From Salinispirillum marinum (GTDB taxonomy: Bacteria; Pseudomonadota; Gammaproteobacteria; Pseudomonadales; Natronospirillaceae), in NCBI RefSeq assembly GCF_042651565.1, contig NZ_JBHSDF010000003.1: DNA of 64,000 nucleotides. The stretch is one strand, 5' to 3'. The notes beneath the pieces are model-generated. The model saw only the letters and a program-made list of their open reading frames with translations, had not been told where the DNA came from and searched no databases. Shown in pieces: positions 8,412 to 16,652 of the stretch. How positions within the stretch are numbered: position 1 is the first letter of the stretch; the number at the start of each line of letters is the position of its first letter. A program made the translations under genes and the position numbers.

Positions 8412-9006
8412 AGCACAAAGTAAAAAACCCCAACAAAGCGACAACAGCTTGCGTGTTACCGGCGGCGAACTGCGCGGACGTCGGATGCGGTTTCCTGTTC
8501 GGCCGGGGCTACGCCCCACGTTGGAACGCGAACGTGAGCGACTGTTCAACTGGTTGCAATTCGACCTCGCCGCGCGAAGCATTTTGGATGCTTTTGCGGG
8601 CAGCGGTATCTTGGGTTTGGAAGCCTTGAGCCGAAGCGCCGCGCACTGTGTTTTTGTGGAACGCGATACCATTGCCAGCCAAGCGATACAGACCACGTTA
8701 AAAGAATGGCGATGCAGCGAACGCGGACAGGTGGTTCAGGCAGATTTTTTTGGCTGGTTGGCGCACGCAACAGAGCCGTTTGATGTGGTATTTCTCGATC
8801 CACCGTTCTCCGAAGATCTGTTCAACCAAGCCCTGCAGGCGGTCGCCTCAGCCCCGGCGGTGCGCCCGGGTGCATTGGTCTATTTGGAAGCGCCACGGTC
8901 GTTCAGTGGTTTCAACATGGCCCCCTTCACGGTCGAAAAAGAAAAAGCCAGTGGGCAACTGGTGCAATGTTTATTGCGTAAGCAAGCGCAATCGGAGGTT
9001 TTATGA
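8401..9006 (+). CDS. rsmD: 16S rRNA (guanine966-N2)-methyltransferase
   Basis: A cytosolic SAM-dependent methyltransferase that modifies G966 of 16S rRNA in the 30S subunit. It shows the N-terminal VTGGELRGRRMRFP segment, the SAM loop DAFAGSGILGLEALSR and the catalytic motif DPPF. I place the start at GTG 8401, overlapping the end of the preceding gene; the open frame extends upstream to 8374. The usual RPTTDRVRETLFNWL segment reads RPTLERERERLFNWL here. It is adjacent to ftsY as in many gammaproteobacteria. Confidence 0.9.
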   Translation: MGAKAQSKKPQQSDNSLRVTGGELRGRRMRFPVRPGLRPTLERERERLFNWLQFDLAARSILDAFAGSGILGLEALSRSAAHCVFVERDTIASQAIQTTLKEWRCSERGQVVQADFFGWLAHATEPFDVVFLDPPFSEDLFNQALQAVASAPAVRPGALVYLEAPRSFSGFNMAPFTVEKEKASGQLVQCLLRKQAQSEVL

Positions 9007-9018
9007 CCCGGAGACTTT

Positions 9019-10428
9019 ATGACTGAGTTGACGACTTTGCACACCCGCTGGCAGCGTCAGCGTACCGCCTACGATGCCCAGCCGTACCCGGACGAACGTG
9101 AACGAAAACGGCGTTTGCGCTTGTTACGCCGCTTGGTGGCGGAGAACCAGGACATGATCTGTGCGGCCATCGCGGAAGATTTCGGGCACCGCAGCCACGA
9201 TGAAACGCAACTGCTTGAAGTGACACCGACCTTGACGGCCGTCGATTATCATCTGCGTCGCATTACCGGCTGGATGCGGCCCAAGCGCCGTTTGTCTCAT
9301 TGGACATTCTGGCCCAGCCGAGCAGCGGTGCATCATCAACCGAAAGGCGTGGTGGGCATCATTGTGCCGTGGAATTATCCCTTGTATCTCGCCACCGGGC
9401 CATTGATCGGAGCGTTGACCGCCGGCAACCACGCCATGGTCAAAATGTCGGAACATACGCCCGCCTTTGCCCGTTGTTTTGCTCAGTTGATTGAGCGCTA
9501 TTTTGATCCCGGTATCGTGACCGTGGTGGAAGGCGATGTGGATGTTGCCGTGGCCTTTGGGCAGTTGCCGTTTGACCATCTGTTATTCACCGGATCGACC
9601 GCGGTGGGTAAACAAGTGATGGCCGCCGCCGCGAAAAATCTTACGCCGGTTACGCTCGAATTGGGCGGAAAATCCCCCGTCTTGGTCAGTCGGCAAGCGC
9701 CCTTGGCGGAAGCCGCGCGCCGGATTGCGTTTGGTAAGGGTATGAACGCCGGACAAACCTGCATCGCCCCCGACTATGTGTTGGTGCATGAAAGTCAGGT
9801 TGATGCGTTTACGCTGCACTACTTGGCAGCGATGAAGGACTTTTACCCGGATTATGTCAATAACGACGACTACAGCGCTGTGGTCAATGCAACCCATCGC
9901 CGACGGCTTCTGGCGTGGTTGGACGAGGCCGTGGCGGCAGGCGCGGTAATGCATGGCCAAGAAGCGTTGTCTGACACATGGCGTGAGCAGATTAAATTGC
10001 CGCCCTTGGTGGTACAGCAAGCACCGGATAACGTCCGGTTAATGCAAGATGAAATATTCGGGCCGTGGCTGCCGGTGGTGACTTATCGTCAAGAGGCGGA
10101 TGCGGTGGCCTATATCAATGCCCGTCCTCGGCCCCTCGCACTGTATTATTTTGGTCACGATGCGGCCATGGTTGAGCGCTTGTTGCACGATACACACAGC
10201 GGTCAGTTGATGGTCAACAATACGGTAGTGCAGGCGGCATATGATCAGTTGCCGTTTGGGGGGATAGGCGCGTCGGGCATGGGAGCCTACCACGGGTTTG
10301 AAGGGTTCCAGACCTTTTCGCACGCGCGTTCGGTGGTGCAACATGGTCGTTTCAGTACCTTGCCATTGATATTCCCGCCTTTTGGCCGCCCGGTACATCG
10401 GGCCTTGCAATGGCTGATTGGACGTTGA
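9019..10428 (+). CDS. Aldehyde dehydrogenase, coniferyl-aldehyde dehydrogenase type
   Basis: An NAD(P)-dependent aldehyde dehydrogenase of 469 residues, oxidising aldehydes to acids. It has the cofactor-binding segments IVPWNYPLYL and FTGSTAVGK, the catalytic Glu in LELGGKSPV and the nucleophilic Cys in GMNAGQTCIAPDYVLV. The sequence is of the class-3/coniferyl-aldehyde group, and the position between rsmD and coaD matches the pseudomonad gene annotated this way. The true substrate is not shown by sequence; a role in fatty or aromatic aldehyde removal is plausible. Confidence 0.85.
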   Translation: MTELTTLHTRWQRQRTAYDAQPYPDERERKRRLRLLRRLVAENQDMICAAIAEDFGHRSHDETQLLEVTPTLTAVDYHLRRITGWMRPKRRLSHWTFWPSRAAVHHQPKGVVGIIVPWNYPLYLATGPLIGALTAGNHAMVKMSEHTPAFARCFAQLIERYFDPGIVTVVEGDVDVAVAFGQLPFDHLLFTGSTAVGKQVMAAAAKNLTPVTLELGGKSPVLVSRQAPLAEAARRIAFGKGMNAGQTCIAPDYVLVHESQVDAFTLHYLAAMKDFYPDYVNNDDYSAVVNATHRRRLLAWLDEAVAAGAVMHGQEALSDTWREQIKLPPLVVQQAPDNVRLMQDEIFGPWLPVVTYRQEADAVAYINARPRPLALYYFGHDAAMVERLLHDTHSGQLMVNNTVVQAAYDQLPFGGIGASGMGAYHGFEGFQTFSHARSVVQHGRFSTLPLIFPPFGRPVHRALQWLIGR

Positions 10429-10498
10429 CAAGTTGAGTATGCAGGGGGTTTCGCGCTACCATGCGCCCCCACAGCCATTAACTGCGAGTAGTGACAGC

Positions 10499-10984
10499 AT
10501 GGTGACCATTGTATATCCGGGGACCTTTGACCCCATCACCATAGGACACCGTGACCTGGTTGAACGTGCCAGTCGGTTGTTTAATCATGTGGTGGTCGGC
10601 GTGGCTGCCAGCCCAAAGAAGCGGCCGCTGTTCAGCTTGGATGAGCGTGTTGCCCTAGCCACCACGGTATTGGCGGACATTCCGAATGTCACCGTATTGG
10701 GGTTTCGGAACTTGTTGGTGGATTTTGTGCAAGAACAGAATGCCCAAGCCATTTTGCGCGGTTTGCGTGCGGTGTCGGACTTCGAGTACGAATTCCAGTT
10801 GGCGAATATGAATCGCGCACTGGTAGACAACATGGAAAGCTTGTTTTTGACCCCCGCCGAACACTATTCTTTTATTTCTTCTACGTTGGTACGCGAAGTA
10901 TCATTGTTGGGCGGAGATGTGGCGAAGTTTGTGCACCCCGCCGTAGCCGCCGCGCTGAAAGAAAAAAGCGGTTTAGACTCTTAA
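10499..10984 (+). CDS. coaD: Phosphopantetheine adenylyltransferase
   Basis: Adds AMP from ATP to 4'-phosphopantetheine, giving dephospho-CoA, the penultimate step of coenzyme A synthesis. Starting at ATG 10499 the protein is 161 residues, the normal size, and begins VTIVYPGTFDPITIGH with the nucleotidyl-transferase TxGH motif at residues 14-17. The ISSTLVRE motif near the C-terminus is also present. The open frame extends 81 bp upstream into the aldehyde dehydrogenase end, but those residues are not family-like, so I reject that start. Confidence 0.95.
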   Translation: MVTIVYPGTFDPITIGHRDLVERASRLFNHVVVGVAASPKKRPLFSLDERVALATTVLADIPNVTVLGFRNLLVDFVQEQNAQAILRGLRAVSDFEYEFQLANMNRALVDNMESLFLTPAEHYSFISSTLVREVSLLGGDVAKFVHPAVAAALKEKSGLDS

Positions 10985-11001
10985 GAGACGAGCAGAACAA
11001 C

Positions 11002-11250
11002 ATGGCCTTAATGATTACTGACGATTGCATCAACTGTGATGTCTGTGAGCCGGAATGCCCTAATGGGGCTATTTCTGAAGGTGAAGAAATCTACGTCATC
11101 GACCCCAATCTTTGCACGGAATGTGTCGGGCACTACGATGAGCCGCAGTGCCAGCAAGTTTGCCCGGTAGACTGCATTCCGCTCGACCCCTCGCGCGTAG
11201 AGAGCAAAGCGCAATTAATGGACAAGTACCACCTCATTACGGCCGCTTAA
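11002..11250 (+). CDS. YfhL-type 2[4Fe-4S] ferredoxin
   Basis: A small electron carrier of 82 residues. Cys9, Cys12, Cys15 and Cys19 (CxxCxxCxxxC) and Cys38, Cys41, Cys50, Cys54 and Cys58 supply ligands for two [4Fe-4S] clusters, with the 8-residue insert between the second-cluster cysteines (CTECVGHYDEPQC) typical of YfhL/Alvin-type ferredoxins. It begins 17 bp after coaD and is probably co-transcribed with it, an arrangement also seen in pseudomonads. Its redox partner is not in the window. Confidence 0.92.
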   Translation: MALMITDDCINCDVCEPECPNGAISEGEEIYVIDPNLCTECVGHYDEPQCQQVCPVDCIPLDPSRVESKAQLMDKYHLITAA

Positions 11251-11358
11251 GCACTGTCGAATTGCTTTACAGTGTGTCCCTTGGGTGTGCGGTAGATTGT
11301 TCATAAAACATTGATTAATAACGATAAAAATTAATTGGTGCCATTCTTGCTTTGTACC

Positions 11359-11391
11359 TCCTTGAATGAATTTTTTCACCTTATTCAAGGA
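11359..11391 (+). promoter_or_regulatory. Hairpin that sequesters the Shine-Dalgarno of the PEP-CTERM gene
   Basis: TCCTTGAAT (11359-11367) and ATTCAAGGA (11383-11391) form a perfect 9-bp stem with a 15-nt loop. The 3' arm contains the AAGGA ribosome-binding site, and the start codon follows at 11398. The fold would block initiation until opened by heat, a protein, an RNA or upstream translation. Confidence 0.6.
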
Positions 11392-11397
11392 ATTATC

Positions 11398-11928
11398 ATG
11401 AATAAAACTACCTTAAAAGCCCTGTCTGCTGCCGCCCTTACCATGGCTGTGGGCTCAGCCCATGCTGCCCTCTACAGCGGTGAAGTCGATGCCGACGCTT
11501 ATGTTTCCGTTGGCGGTTACGATCTGGCTTGGGCCTCTCCCTGTGCCGACGGCATCTTGGAGTCTTCTTGCAGTGCCATAGATATGAGCGAACAGTCGGG
11601 TTATGGCTGGGCCGTAATGACGTCGTCTTTGTTCAATGACCTTAACCTGAGTGCAGCGACATTCTTGGTGGACTATACCTCAAGCAATACGCAGTCTTAT
11701 GGTGGCAACCAGTACGCTAAAGCCGCTGGCTGGTTCACAAATTACTCGCACATTGATGTGTCGAATGGTTTGGCTGGCGAATGGTCGTTCGCTGATACGG
11801 TTGATGGTTGGTACTGGGAAACCATCGTTTACCGCGTCAGTGCTAATGTACCAGAGCCAGGCACCTTGGCCTTGTTAGGTCTAGGTTTGGCGGGCTTGGG
11901 CTTCTCTCGTAAAAAGAAAGCCGCGTAA
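11398..11928 (+). CDS. PEP-CTERM sorting-domain protein
   Basis: A secreted protein of 176 residues with an N-terminal signal peptide (KTTLKALSAAALTMAVGSAHA, cleavage probably after AHA) and a C-terminal PEP-CTERM signal: VPEP, a hydrophobic stretch rich in Leu/Gly (about 154-168) and a basic RKKK tail. Such proteins are handled by an exosortase and are linked to exopolysaccharide-rich envelopes or biofilms. No exosortase lies in this window. The central domain (about 130 residues, one Cys pair) is not recognised. Translation seems gated by the hairpin covering its ribosome-binding site. Confidence 0.88.
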   Translation: MNKTTLKALSAAALTMAVGSAHAALYSGEVDADAYVSVGGYDLAWASPCADGILESSCSAIDMSEQSGYGWAVMTSSLFNDLNLSAATFLVDYTSSNTQSYGGNQYAKAAGWFTNYSHIDVSNGLAGEWSFADTVDGWYWETIVYRVSANVPEPGTLALLGLGLAGLGFSRKKKAA

Positions 11929-11950
11929 AAAGAAAGCCGCGTAAAAAAAC
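11909..11950 (+). repeat. 16-bp tandem duplication across the stop codon
   Basis: GTAAAAAGAAAGCCGC occurs at 11909-11924 and again at 11925-11940, with a partial third copy beginning GTAAAAA at 11941. The first copy encodes the basic tail of the PEP-CTERM protein and the TAA stop lies at the start of the second copy. The unit is not a multiple of three, so slippage here would change the C-terminal tail. Confidence 0.8.
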
Positions 11951-11963
11951 CGCAGACATAGCA

Positions 11964-12683
11964 TCAGGGAAGATGCATGCGCAATTTTACGGCCTTGGCG
12001 TGTCGTCGACTGACGGGTAAACGCACGCCATTGTTCAATTCCAAAGAGTATTGTCCGGTTTGCCGGCGCAATGCACTGACCTGTTCCGGGTTGACCAAAA
12101 TCCCTCGGTGTACACGTATCAATAGGTTCTCCAGCAAAGATTCCCAATCTTTTAATGCCCGATCACTCATGTATTCATGAGCTTGCGTAACCACCTTCAC
12201 CCAGCGGCCCTCGGCACAGCAATACAGAATGTCACGGGGGCTCACATAGTCACCTGTGCCATCGGCATGCATGCAAACAGGGCGGGTAACGTCTGCTGTA
12301 GGTTGTATGGTCGAACGCTGCAGTCGATGTAGTTTTTTGCTTTGGGCCAAGGCGTGGGCCAAATCCTCCCGTTTCACCGGCTTAAGCAGATAACCGTTCG
12401 CACCCTGTTGCAAAGCGGTCAAGGCGTGTTCGCTGTACGCGGTAATCATAATCACCGCCGGGGGTTCCGCTTGTTGCTTCAATTGATGCAGCCACGACAA
12501 GCCCGATTCGCCCGGCAAGTGAATGTCCAGTAATACCAAGTCCATCAGCGTGCGATTGTTTTGTTGCATCGCATCCATGGCGGACTCCGCCTCAAACAGG
12601 GTTGCGTTCGGTTCCAAGTCGCGCAACAAATGCACCATACGCAGGCGTGCCAAAGGCTCGTCATCGACAATCAAAATGTTCAT
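11964..12683 (-). CDS. algR: LytTR-type response regulator AlgR
   Basis: A DNA-binding response regulator of 239 residues. The receiver domain (1-120) has the acidic pair DDE near the start, phospho-acceptor Asp in LVLLDIHLPGE and the conserved Lys in LLKPVKRE. A LytTR DNA-binding domain follows (about 135-235). It overlaps the algZ end by 4 bp, so sensor and regulator are translated together. In Pseudomonas AlgZ/AlgR control alginate, twitching and virulence; targets in this organism are unknown. Confidence 0.9.
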   Translation of the reverse strand: MNILIVDDEPLARLRMVHLLRDLEPNATLFEAESAMDAMQQNNRTLMDLVLLDIHLPGESGLSWLHQLKQQAEPPAVIMITAYSEHALTALQQGANGYLLKPVKREDLAHALAQSKKLHRLQRSTIQPTADVTRPVCMHADGTGDYVSPRDILYCCAEGRWVKVVTQAHEYMSDRALKDWESLLENLLIRVHRGILVNPEQVSALRRQTGQYSLELNNGVRLPVSRRHAKAVKLRMHLP

Positions 12684-13735
12684 CCGGCCTCCTTGTCTTC
12701 AGTGGTTTGGTAGGGAAGTAATACCGTGGCGGTCGCTTGGTCAACCTGCATATTTAGCCCTAAATAGAACGCCTCACCCATTAACGCTTTGCCGCGTTGT
12801 CTTAACGTGGATAACGCAATGCCATTGCCGCGCCCTACGGCGGCACTTTCGGGCAACGGGTTTTGTACCGTCAATTGCCAATGCCGGTTTTGGCGCTCGG
12901 TGTTAATGGCGACGCAGCCGCCTTGGGGCCGTGTGGAAATACCATGAATGACCGCGTTTTCAATCAGCAGTTGCAGCGTTAGGCGAGGCAATCGTTGCTC
13001 CAGCAGGCTCGGGTCTATCCCCCAATGCACCTGCAACCGGGTGCCAAAACGCGCTTGCTCTAGGCCAATATAGGCTTCGGCCAACTGCACTTCCTCGCGC
13101 AGCGTCGCCAGGGGCTGTTGGGTTTGCAGGCTGGCGCGCAGCAGGTCGGACAATTGTTCAATACCCTGTTCGGCGCGTTTGGGGTCAAGCGGGATGAGGG
13201 CAGCAATGGCGTTCATCGCATTAAACAGAAAATGCGGTTGCACGCGAGCTTGCAGCGCATCGAATTGCGCTTGGGTGATTGCACGCTGCCTCAACGCCAG
13301 CGCTTGCTGCACGTAGGCATAACGCAGCAATAGGGCACAAAACATCATCAACGCAGCCGCTTGCATGCTGAGTTGCAAGCCGGAAAAGGCCATAGACGCG
13401 GGCAACAACCAGCGTAGGCCAGCATAGCCCATCACCAACCCCAACAGCGCGATGACGCACAGCGATAACCAGTACACCACCCAATGCCAGGTTTTTTGGC
13501 CATCAACACCCCGGCGTTGCCAGTGACACAACGCCAATAAGCCCAATAGCCCGACCCAATGGCAATATAAGGAAGCGCTGGCGAGATGCCACCAAAACGC
13601 TTCCGGGCCCATCAAGAGCGCTTGCACAAAGGCCAATAACTGACTGATCAACAGCACAAACCACGCCGCTTGGTCGCTGCACAGATTCAACGAACGAGGT
13701 GGTAGGGCTTGGTTTTCGGGCACTTGAACAGCCAT
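12680..13735 (-). CDS. algZ: LytS-type sensor histidine kinase AlgZ/FimS
   Basis: A membrane sensor whose partner is AlgR. From the ATG at 13735 it is 351 residues, close to the size of Pseudomonas FimS. Four to six hydrophobic helices fill the first 150 residues and the His_kinase domain begins with QARVQPHFLFNAMNAIAAL, carrying the phosphorylatable His, followed by an ATPase region (LTLQLLIENAVIHGI and a glycine-rich GRGNGIALSTLRQRG). The open frame continues to 13948, overlapping argH, but those residues look non-coding. The start at 13768 is also possible. Confidence 0.88.
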   Translation of the reverse strand: MAVQVPENQALPPRSLNLCSDQAAWFVLLISQLLAFVQALLMGPEAFWWHLASASLYCHWVGLLGLLALCHWQRRGVDGQKTWHWVVYWLSLCVIALLGLVMGYAGLRWLLPASMAFSGLQLSMQAAALMMFCALLLRYAYVQQALALRQRAITQAQFDALQARVQPHFLFNAMNAIAALIPLDPKRAEQGIEQLSDLLRASLQTQQPLATLREEVQLAEAYIGLEQARFGTRLQVHWGIDPSLLEQRLPRLTLQLLIENAVIHGISTRPQGGCVAINTERQNRHWQLTVQNPLPESAAVGRGNGIALSTLRQRGKALMGEAFYLGLNMQVDQATATVLLPYQTTEDKEAG

Positions 13736-13921
13736 GGCGGTCGCTTCTAAATGAACCGGAAGTACCATAGCGCGTTGTATTGCGCAGGCCAATCCGCAAG
13801 CATGGCAAATGTGCGCCAGTACCGCTTTTTCAGGCAATTTTCCTGATGCGGGAGGTATATTCGCTGGACGCTTTCCAGTACCCTTTACGCTCGATTTTGG
13901 GTCTTCAACTTTGGAGTCAGC

Positions 13922-15319
13922 ATGGCAGAACAACACACCAACGTTCAATGGGGCGGCCGCTTCAGTGAATCCACCGACGCCTTCGTAGCCGCCTTTACGG
14001 CGAGTGTCGGCTTTGACCGCCGCCTATACAAACAAGATATCGCCGGTTCGATTGCGCATGCCACCATGTTGGAAAAGGTTGGCGTACTGACTCAGCAAGA
14101 GCGTGATGCCATCGTCAAGGGTCTGCACGCCGTGCAAGCCGATATCGAAGCAGGCCGCTTTGAATGGAGCGTGGCGCTGGAAGACGTACACATGAACGTC
14201 GAAAAGGCGCTGACCGATAAAATTGGCCCGGTGGGGAAAAAACTGCACACCGGCCGCTCGCGCAATGACCAAGTCGCCACCGACATTCGCCTGTATCTGC
14301 GCGATGAAATTGATCACTTGTTGGCCGAAATCACCCGCTTGCAAACGGGCCTGATCACCTTGGCCGAGCAAGAAGCCGACACCATCATGCCCGGTTTCAC
14401 CCACCTGCAAACCGCCCAGCCGGTGACGTTCGGGCACCACTTGCTGGCCTGGAATGAAATGCTGAACCGCGATTACGAGCGCTTGGTGGACTGCCGCAAG
14501 CGGGTGAATATTCTGCCCTTGGGTGCCGCTGCACTGGCGGGTACAACCTACCCGATAGACCGTTTTTATACCGCCGAACTGCTGGGTTTTGACCGACCCA
14601 CTGAAAACAGCTTGGACAGTGTGTCCGATCGCGATTTCGCCATTGAATTCGCCAGCGCCGCCTCGTTGATCATGATGCACCTGTCCCGTATGTCGGAAGA
14701 GCTGGTGCTCTGGACCTCGGCCCAGTTCAATTTCATCGAACTGCCCGACCGTTTCTGCACCGGTTCATCCATTATGCCGCAAAAGAAAAACCCCGATGTG
14801 CCTGAACTGGTGCGCGGCAAATCCGGGCGGATTTTCGGCCATTTGGTGTCCTTATTAACGCTGATGAAATCGCAGCCCTTGGCGTACAACAAAGACAACC
14901 AGGAAGACAAAGAACCCATTTTTGATACGGTCGACAACCTCGGCGGTTCTTTGCGTGCCTTTGCCGACATGGTGCCGCACATTCAGGCGAAGCGCGAAAA
15001 CATGCGTGAAGCGGCCATTCGAGGCTTCTCAACCGCGACGGATCTGGCCGATTATCTGGTGAAAAAAGGCATGGCGTTCCGCGATGCGCATGAAGTGGTG
15101 GGCAAATCGGTCGCTTACGGCATTCAGAGTGGTAAAGACTTGGGCCAAATGAGCCTCGCCGAGTTGCAGCAATTCAGCGACACCATCGCAGACGATGTAT
15201 TTGATGTCCTGACACTGGAAGGCTCGGTTGCAGCGCGCGACCATTTTGGTGGCACTGCACCCAACCAGGTGCGGGCGGCTGTTATTCGCGCCAGTACCGT
15301 TATTGCCGAACGCGGTTAA
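13922..15319 (+). CDS. argH: Argininosuccinate lyase
   Basis: The last step of arginine synthesis, splitting argininosuccinate to arginine and fumarate in the cytosol. The 465-residue protein begins with the family segment QWGGRFSESTDAFVAAF and carries the fumarase/lyase signature GSSIMPQKKNPD (near residue 281) with the catalytic serine loop. The length is typical. It is divergent from algZ, an arrangement conserved in pseudomonads, and the algZ-argH gap of about 185 bp should hold both promoters. Confidence 0.96.
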   Translation: MAEQHTNVQWGGRFSESTDAFVAAFTASVGFDRRLYKQDIAGSIAHATMLEKVGVLTQQERDAIVKGLHAVQADIEAGRFEWSVALEDVHMNVEKALTDKIGPVGKKLHTGRSRNDQVATDIRLYLRDEIDHLLAEITRLQTGLITLAEQEADTIMPGFTHLQTAQPVTFGHHLLAWNEMLNRDYERLVDCRKRVNILPLGAAALAGTTYPIDRFYTAELLGFDRPTENSLDSVSDRDFAIEFASAASLIMMHLSRMSEELVLWTSAQFNFIELPDRFCTGSSIMPQKKNPDVPELVRGKSGRIFGHLVSLLTLMKSQPLAYNKDNQEDKEPIFDTVDNLGGSLRAFADMVPHIQAKRENMREAAIRGFSTATDLADYLVKKGMAFRDAHEVVGKSVAYGIQSGKDLGQMSLAELQQFSDTIADDVFDVLTLEGSVAARDHFGGTAPNQVRAAVIRASTVIAERG

Positions 15320-15322
15320 CCC

Positions 15323-16105
15323 ATGTGCTTGTTGGCGTTTGCCTATCAGCAACATCCCGACTTTCCGCTGTTGTTGGCGGCGAATCGGGATGAGTTTTTG
15401 GCCCGCCCCACCGCCGCTATGCATTATTGGCAAGCCCACCCCCAGTTACTGGCCGGGCGCGACGAACAGGCGGGTGGCACCTGGATGGGTATCATGGCGC
15501 GCGGGCCGAATACCGGCCGCTTTGCGGCATTGACCAATGTGCGCCAGTTACCGGCCCCCGAGAAAAATGGCCCATCGCGCGGGCAGGTTGTGCTGCGTGC
15601 ATTGTTGGAACGCGCTCCCGTTGCCAAGGTGCTGACCGACATCAAGCAAGAAGCCGATGCTTATCATGGCTTTAATTTGCTGGTGGGCGATGCCAACGGC
15701 CTGTGGTACATGAGCACCCATACGCCGGATGTACGACAACTGAGTCCTGGCATTTATGCACTCAGCAACGGAACGCTAGACATCGCATGGCCGAAAACCC
15801 AGAGTGCAGCCCAGCGCATGCGGGAACATCTGCCGGATGCGGGCGATGTGCGTGACCTCGCGCAATTACTTTCTTCCCGGCAAAAAGCCGAGGACGATCA
15901 GTTACCCAAAACGGGGTTGTCGTTACCTTGGGAACGGGCCTTGTCGGCGCAATGCATTGACCTGCCGGAATACGCTACCCGCGCCCAAACCGGCTTGTTG
16001 GTGCGTGCCGATGGCACGGCAGACGTTCACGAGCAAACGCTGGTGCATGAACCGGGCAGCGCGCCCCTGCCGGGTAAAACGTTTCGCCTACACGGGTTTT
16101 GGTAA
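15323..16105 (+). CDS. NRDE (DUF833/TANGO2-like) family protein
   Basis: A 260-residue protein that starts MCLLAFAYQQHP and contains the family-defining NRDE motif (LAANRDEFLARP, about residues 20-30), with later conserved pieces LTNVR and YGLSN-like YALSNG. The N-terminal Cys2 would be exposed after Met removal, as in N-terminal nucleophile hydrolases, which is suggestive of hydrolase-like chemistry but not proven. It starts 3 bp after argH and is probably co-transcribed. The family function in bacteria is not established. Confidence 0.85.
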   Translation: MCLLAFAYQQHPDFPLLLAANRDEFLARPTAAMHYWQAHPQLLAGRDEQAGGTWMGIMARGPNTGRFAALTNVRQLPAPEKNGPSRGQVVLRALLERAPVAKVLTDIKQEADAYHGFNLLVGDANGLWYMSTHTPDVRQLSPGIYALSNGTLDIAWPKTQSAAQRMREHLPDAGDVRDLAQLLSSRQKAEDDQLPKTGLSLPWERALSAQCIDLPEYATRAQTGLLVRADGTADVHEQTLVHEPGSAPLPGKTFRLHGFW

Positions 16106-16114
16106 GCGCAGTCA

Positions 16115-16132
16115 TTTCCGCGCAGGCGGAAA
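16115..16132. repeat. REP-like extragenic palindrome
   Basis: TTTCCGC, loop GCAG and GCGGAAA form a perfect 7-bp stem just after the NRDE gene stop, flanked by TCA and TCCATCC. It resembles the common gammaproteobacterial type with TTCCCGC/GCGGGAA arms. I did not find a second copy in the window. Confidence 0.5.
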
Positions 16133-16214
16133 TCCATCCATGAACACCGCACAAACGCCCCGGCATGGACTTTCGGCGCATGCCTCCGGCGCTCCACGGC
16201 AGGCCGGGAGTTAC

Positions 16215-16242
16215 CGAGAAAAATGTTTGTGCATTTTTCTCG
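16215..16242. terminator. Perfect inverted repeat, possible bidirectional terminator
   Basis: CGAGAAAAATG (16215-16225) and CATTTTTCTCG (16232-16242) form an 11-bp perfect stem with a 6-nt loop, A-rich on one arm and T-rich on the other. It could end argH/NRDE transcription. Confidence 0.45.
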
Positions 16243-16652
16243 CCCTACGGGCGCCTAGCGGCGGTGTCTATTGCTGTCGCAATTGATCGCGCCTTGAGGC
16301 ATACCCCTACGTCCATTGCCTTAACTGGGCACCACCCTAATACCGAAAATGACTTTTCGCGGGCACTTGCGTGTTTTTCTGCTAAGCTGAACCCAATGAA
16401 TTGCGCGTTTTTCTGCGCAGATTTCCAGAAATACCTTTTAAAACAAAGGGGTAGAGTTTCGTTCGCCGTGTTTATGCACACACTGAGACAACCGCTCGGC
16501 CAGATTAACGCGCATGCTTGTTAAACTGACGAAGCTTGAGCTGTATCGTTGTGGAAACTCTAAAAATATCAGTATGTTAGCGGATTTTTTTAAGTTCAAT
16601 GTTCCAGAAAAGCGCGCATGCGCAGAAATAAAACTGTTAACTGTCTCTACCT

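Larger units (their letters stand above)
16106..16636. other. Non-coding junction before the cassette cluster
   Basis: This 531-bp stretch has no convincing gene. It holds a REP-like hairpin (16115-16132), a perfect 11-bp inverted repeat (16215-16242) and a CGCCC-TAC-GGGCG hairpin (16241-16253). Its right part becomes AT-richer toward the first cassette boundary at 16636. No integrase gene or convincing attI site is visible. Confidence 0.5.

Noticed and set aside
10418..10498. Extra 27 residues at the front of coaD
   Set aside because: They overlap the end of the aldehyde dehydrogenase gene and precede the conserved VTIVYPGTFDP start.
13736..13948. N-terminal extension of the algZ frame overlapping argH
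   Set aside because: The residues are not sensor-like and the upstream ATG would lie inside argH; the shorter start gives the normal FimS size.
14024..14680. Long minus-strand open frame inside argH
   Set aside because: A codon-bias shadow of argH; no family features.
16106..16636. attI site or integrase remnant
   Set aside because: No tyrosine-recombinase motifs in any frame and no paired core sites before 16636.
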